64,000 bases of DNA, taken from contig BCJU01000001.1 of NCBI GenBank assembly GCA_001600355.1, positions 2,563,178-2,627,177 on the forward strand, given 5' to 3'. Under the pieces are notes generated by a model. The model was not told where the DNA came from, did not search any database, and saw only the letters and a program-made list of their open reading frames with translations. Positions 63,501 through 64,000 of the stretch are shown here, piece after piece (the first letter of the stretch is position 1; each line of letters starts with the position of its first letter). The stretch comes from Meira nashicola (Eukaryota; Basidiomycota; Exobasidiomycetes; Exobasidiales; Brachybasidiaceae). Made by a program: the position numbers and the translations under genes.

Positions 63501-64000
63501 CAGACAGCGTTGATTCGCCGCCAATTTCACCTTTGCTAGAACAGCAAAAGCAACCTATGACAATGAATGAAGCCTTGGAGAAAATGCGACAGATGCAAGA
63601 GCTAGAAAAGAATCAAAAGAAGCTGCATAAGCCGCGTGCTCAAGGAGGTTCGATAAAGAAGTCTCATCTTTCTGCTACTTCCGTCAATTCTCCAACGCAC
63701 AATCTTCGTTGTCAATCTACATGCGCATTCAATCAGATCAAAATGTTTTGGATTATGGACGGTCATGACATTTCTTCACAAAGGAGAGCGCGCGATGGAG
63801 AAAATCAACTTCCTTCATATGTCGATCAGACTTCTGTTCGAGAAAGGACGCATAGGCATGTGTTGGCTTTGAACGATTTCGAAGCAGTATGTTCGGTAAG
63901 CGTACCTGGCGATCAAGATTTACTTGGCAATCATGTCACTTTGATGACCGATAGACGTTCAATAGATGTTCGCACAAGTTTGGAAGAGGTAGACTTGGAC
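60563..64000 (+). CDS. FMP27: FMP27/Hobbit (BLTP2)-type bridge lipid-transfer protein, N-terminal part (cut by window edge)
   Basis: The frame runs from the ATG at 60563 to the right edge without a stop, giving 1,146 residues of a longer protein. An ATG at 60599 is a possible alternative start. A single hydrophobic segment (WRFSLTIILLAIITLFFF, 41-58) would anchor the N-terminus in the ER. It is followed at once by RLRVKRIGLRGIRGIEWQ and IKIRHIYLTVRWIS, the alternating-strand pattern of repeating beta-groove modules. Other modules recur at VITVHIDGIGVNLPR, VEIRRVEVYA and FHVGIELNKMSYCFD. The order fits the Fmp27/Hobbit/SABRE family, which channels lipids between ER and plasma membrane. The family call is by pattern; the C-terminal diagnostic domains are outside the window. 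Confidence 0.72.
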   Translation, partial: MHGRLKEDVDITMKHSFSVGQEDLSKMEDLQHQNKDGGNVWRFSLTIILLAIITLFFFRSILPRIPRLFFRGRLRVKRIGLRGIRGIEWQTQGFNSDSSSTYNSSRRRTSLSSLDGENNNSTGGLGIKIRHIYLTVRWISGEDHSFYERTEKKDDTRSMGDEEGDEGPRPSSIGVTPKRNTALITVHIDGIGVNLPRKDDADSEEKQEKQKERVKREEEAHNQAMKEEEERLQALMSSRPSSPSPDAKTHQTVSPMPAFSAAMGRAPRTPPESNTTAVPFRSWNQWIAFIRYTLWPTLQFLVLRLCRSLAYLVFSILPLLSRVIDVEIRRVEVYAAEQDAVLRIQEMDLGAHMDVVPVRGQSESEFEVEQQRGKNSIQEKLASLLSMLQVSIGSGARGAATIALDGFPGLRANLRIAVHGIQMFDAARARQFHKRKPSDEARTIERTPNTSSSFTLGSAQEHQWKSFSEFQDTASSPNLQRGIHKAASEVNLFSEAKVDSRKRWAGRWTDWALEKTPNSDFMPHTSWDQGDSECKERTIPANARLLAMQDISSFSVGFILGKAVSAKDSLHLSLSLAPVTVGGDACIGMAERIQDEKAQRHNNSEEAVKDSSKVSKPVHSSPRTAELFEMFGSVSVSIPSVLVDMSSKSSFTALSAAELDPSDAYLPSSIQLLTEIDGFNLSIKTSRLPDEMHQSFLGTCGLKNYKAAIARRALSGGLRWTLGRRRAAFVEHRRVFAFSASLAHIDVRLGIDGKKPQSKLLKMSDLSVKMRSSWTPIGLLITGPSNACFAGDPNEQAVVLDAKMDSLNGNVTMQHLCSLLTFFRYRQAERLQHRQEIGVAQKQSLKEARQSKSSEHESMMRQIPRFHVGIELNKMSYCFDASELLQMGNEKPTLDFMVEVPKVSFYAEGNYQDQCVRRSENERKAAWKALAKDELEWSLKPCSKLNSASVDASSISSAAKTGGYFDWRRGSLSGSSPKSPDSVDSPPISPLLEQQKQPMTMNEALEKMRQMQELEKNQKKLHKPRAQGGSIKKSHLSATSVNSPTHNLRCQSTCAFNQIKMFWIMDGHDISSQRRARDGENQLPSYVDQTSVRERTHRHVLALNDFEAVCSVSVPGDQDLLGNHVTLMTDRRSIDVRTSLEEVDLD

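Overview
The window is fungal nuclear DNA, most likely from a basidiomycete with few introns; Ustilaginomycotina is my best guess, inferred from gene style and not tested. The sequence is A+T-leaning. Genes are tightly packed on both strands, mostly uninterrupted, and convergent neighbours are separated by as little as 28 bp. I find 31 protein genes, two of them cut by the window edges, and only five introns. Those introns are 68-83 nt long and all begin with the same GTGAGT donor. I saw no tRNA, rRNA, transposon, CRISPR array or plasmid/phage feature.

Layout. 1-10.8 kb: PIK1 (cut on the left), a FAF1-like rRNA-processing protein, ILV5, a PuuE-type allantoinase, CPSF30/YTH1, TRM44, lumazine synthase RIB4 and a peroxisomal-type 3-ketoacyl-CoA thiolase. 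10.8-12.2 kb: the largest non-coding stretch, with a repeated CATAGACTAG motif. 12.2-27.6 kb: a MOB4/phocein-like protein, ATG15, GET3, an NKAP-domain protein, a BTB protein and a large ABCC transporter. 28.4-44.1 kb: a small low-complexity protein, PIS1, a SERCA-type calcium pump, cohesin SCC3, a GPI-anchored GH16 glucanase, RAD54 and COQ2. 44.6-57.7 kb: a C2H2 factor, a possible PX-domain protein, UPF3, SYF2, eIF3j, SUR2 and two unrecognised proteins. 57.8-64 kb: a membrane-anchored GH9 protein and the start of an FMP27/Hobbit-type bridge lipid-transfer protein (cut on the right).

This is a block of core eukaryotic genes, not an accessory island or cluster. Themes recur by chance of position: RNA processing and translation (CPSF30, NKAP, SYF2, UPF3, eIF3j, TRM44, FAF1-like), lipids and phosphoinositides (PIK1, PIS1, SUR2, FMP27) and chromosome maintenance (SCC3, RAD54). 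I did not find a convincing undescribed system. The most informative oddities are clustered ACGCGT boxes upstream of both SCC3 and RAD54, a GH9 protein whose expected catalytic-base aspartate is asparagine, a four-codon uORF ending 4 nt before the C2H2 factor, competing splice acceptors in eIF3j, and a palindromic motif family upstream of the MOB4-like gene.

Starts were placed at the first plausible ATG. Several reading frames stay open further upstream without an ATG, and those extensions were not included.
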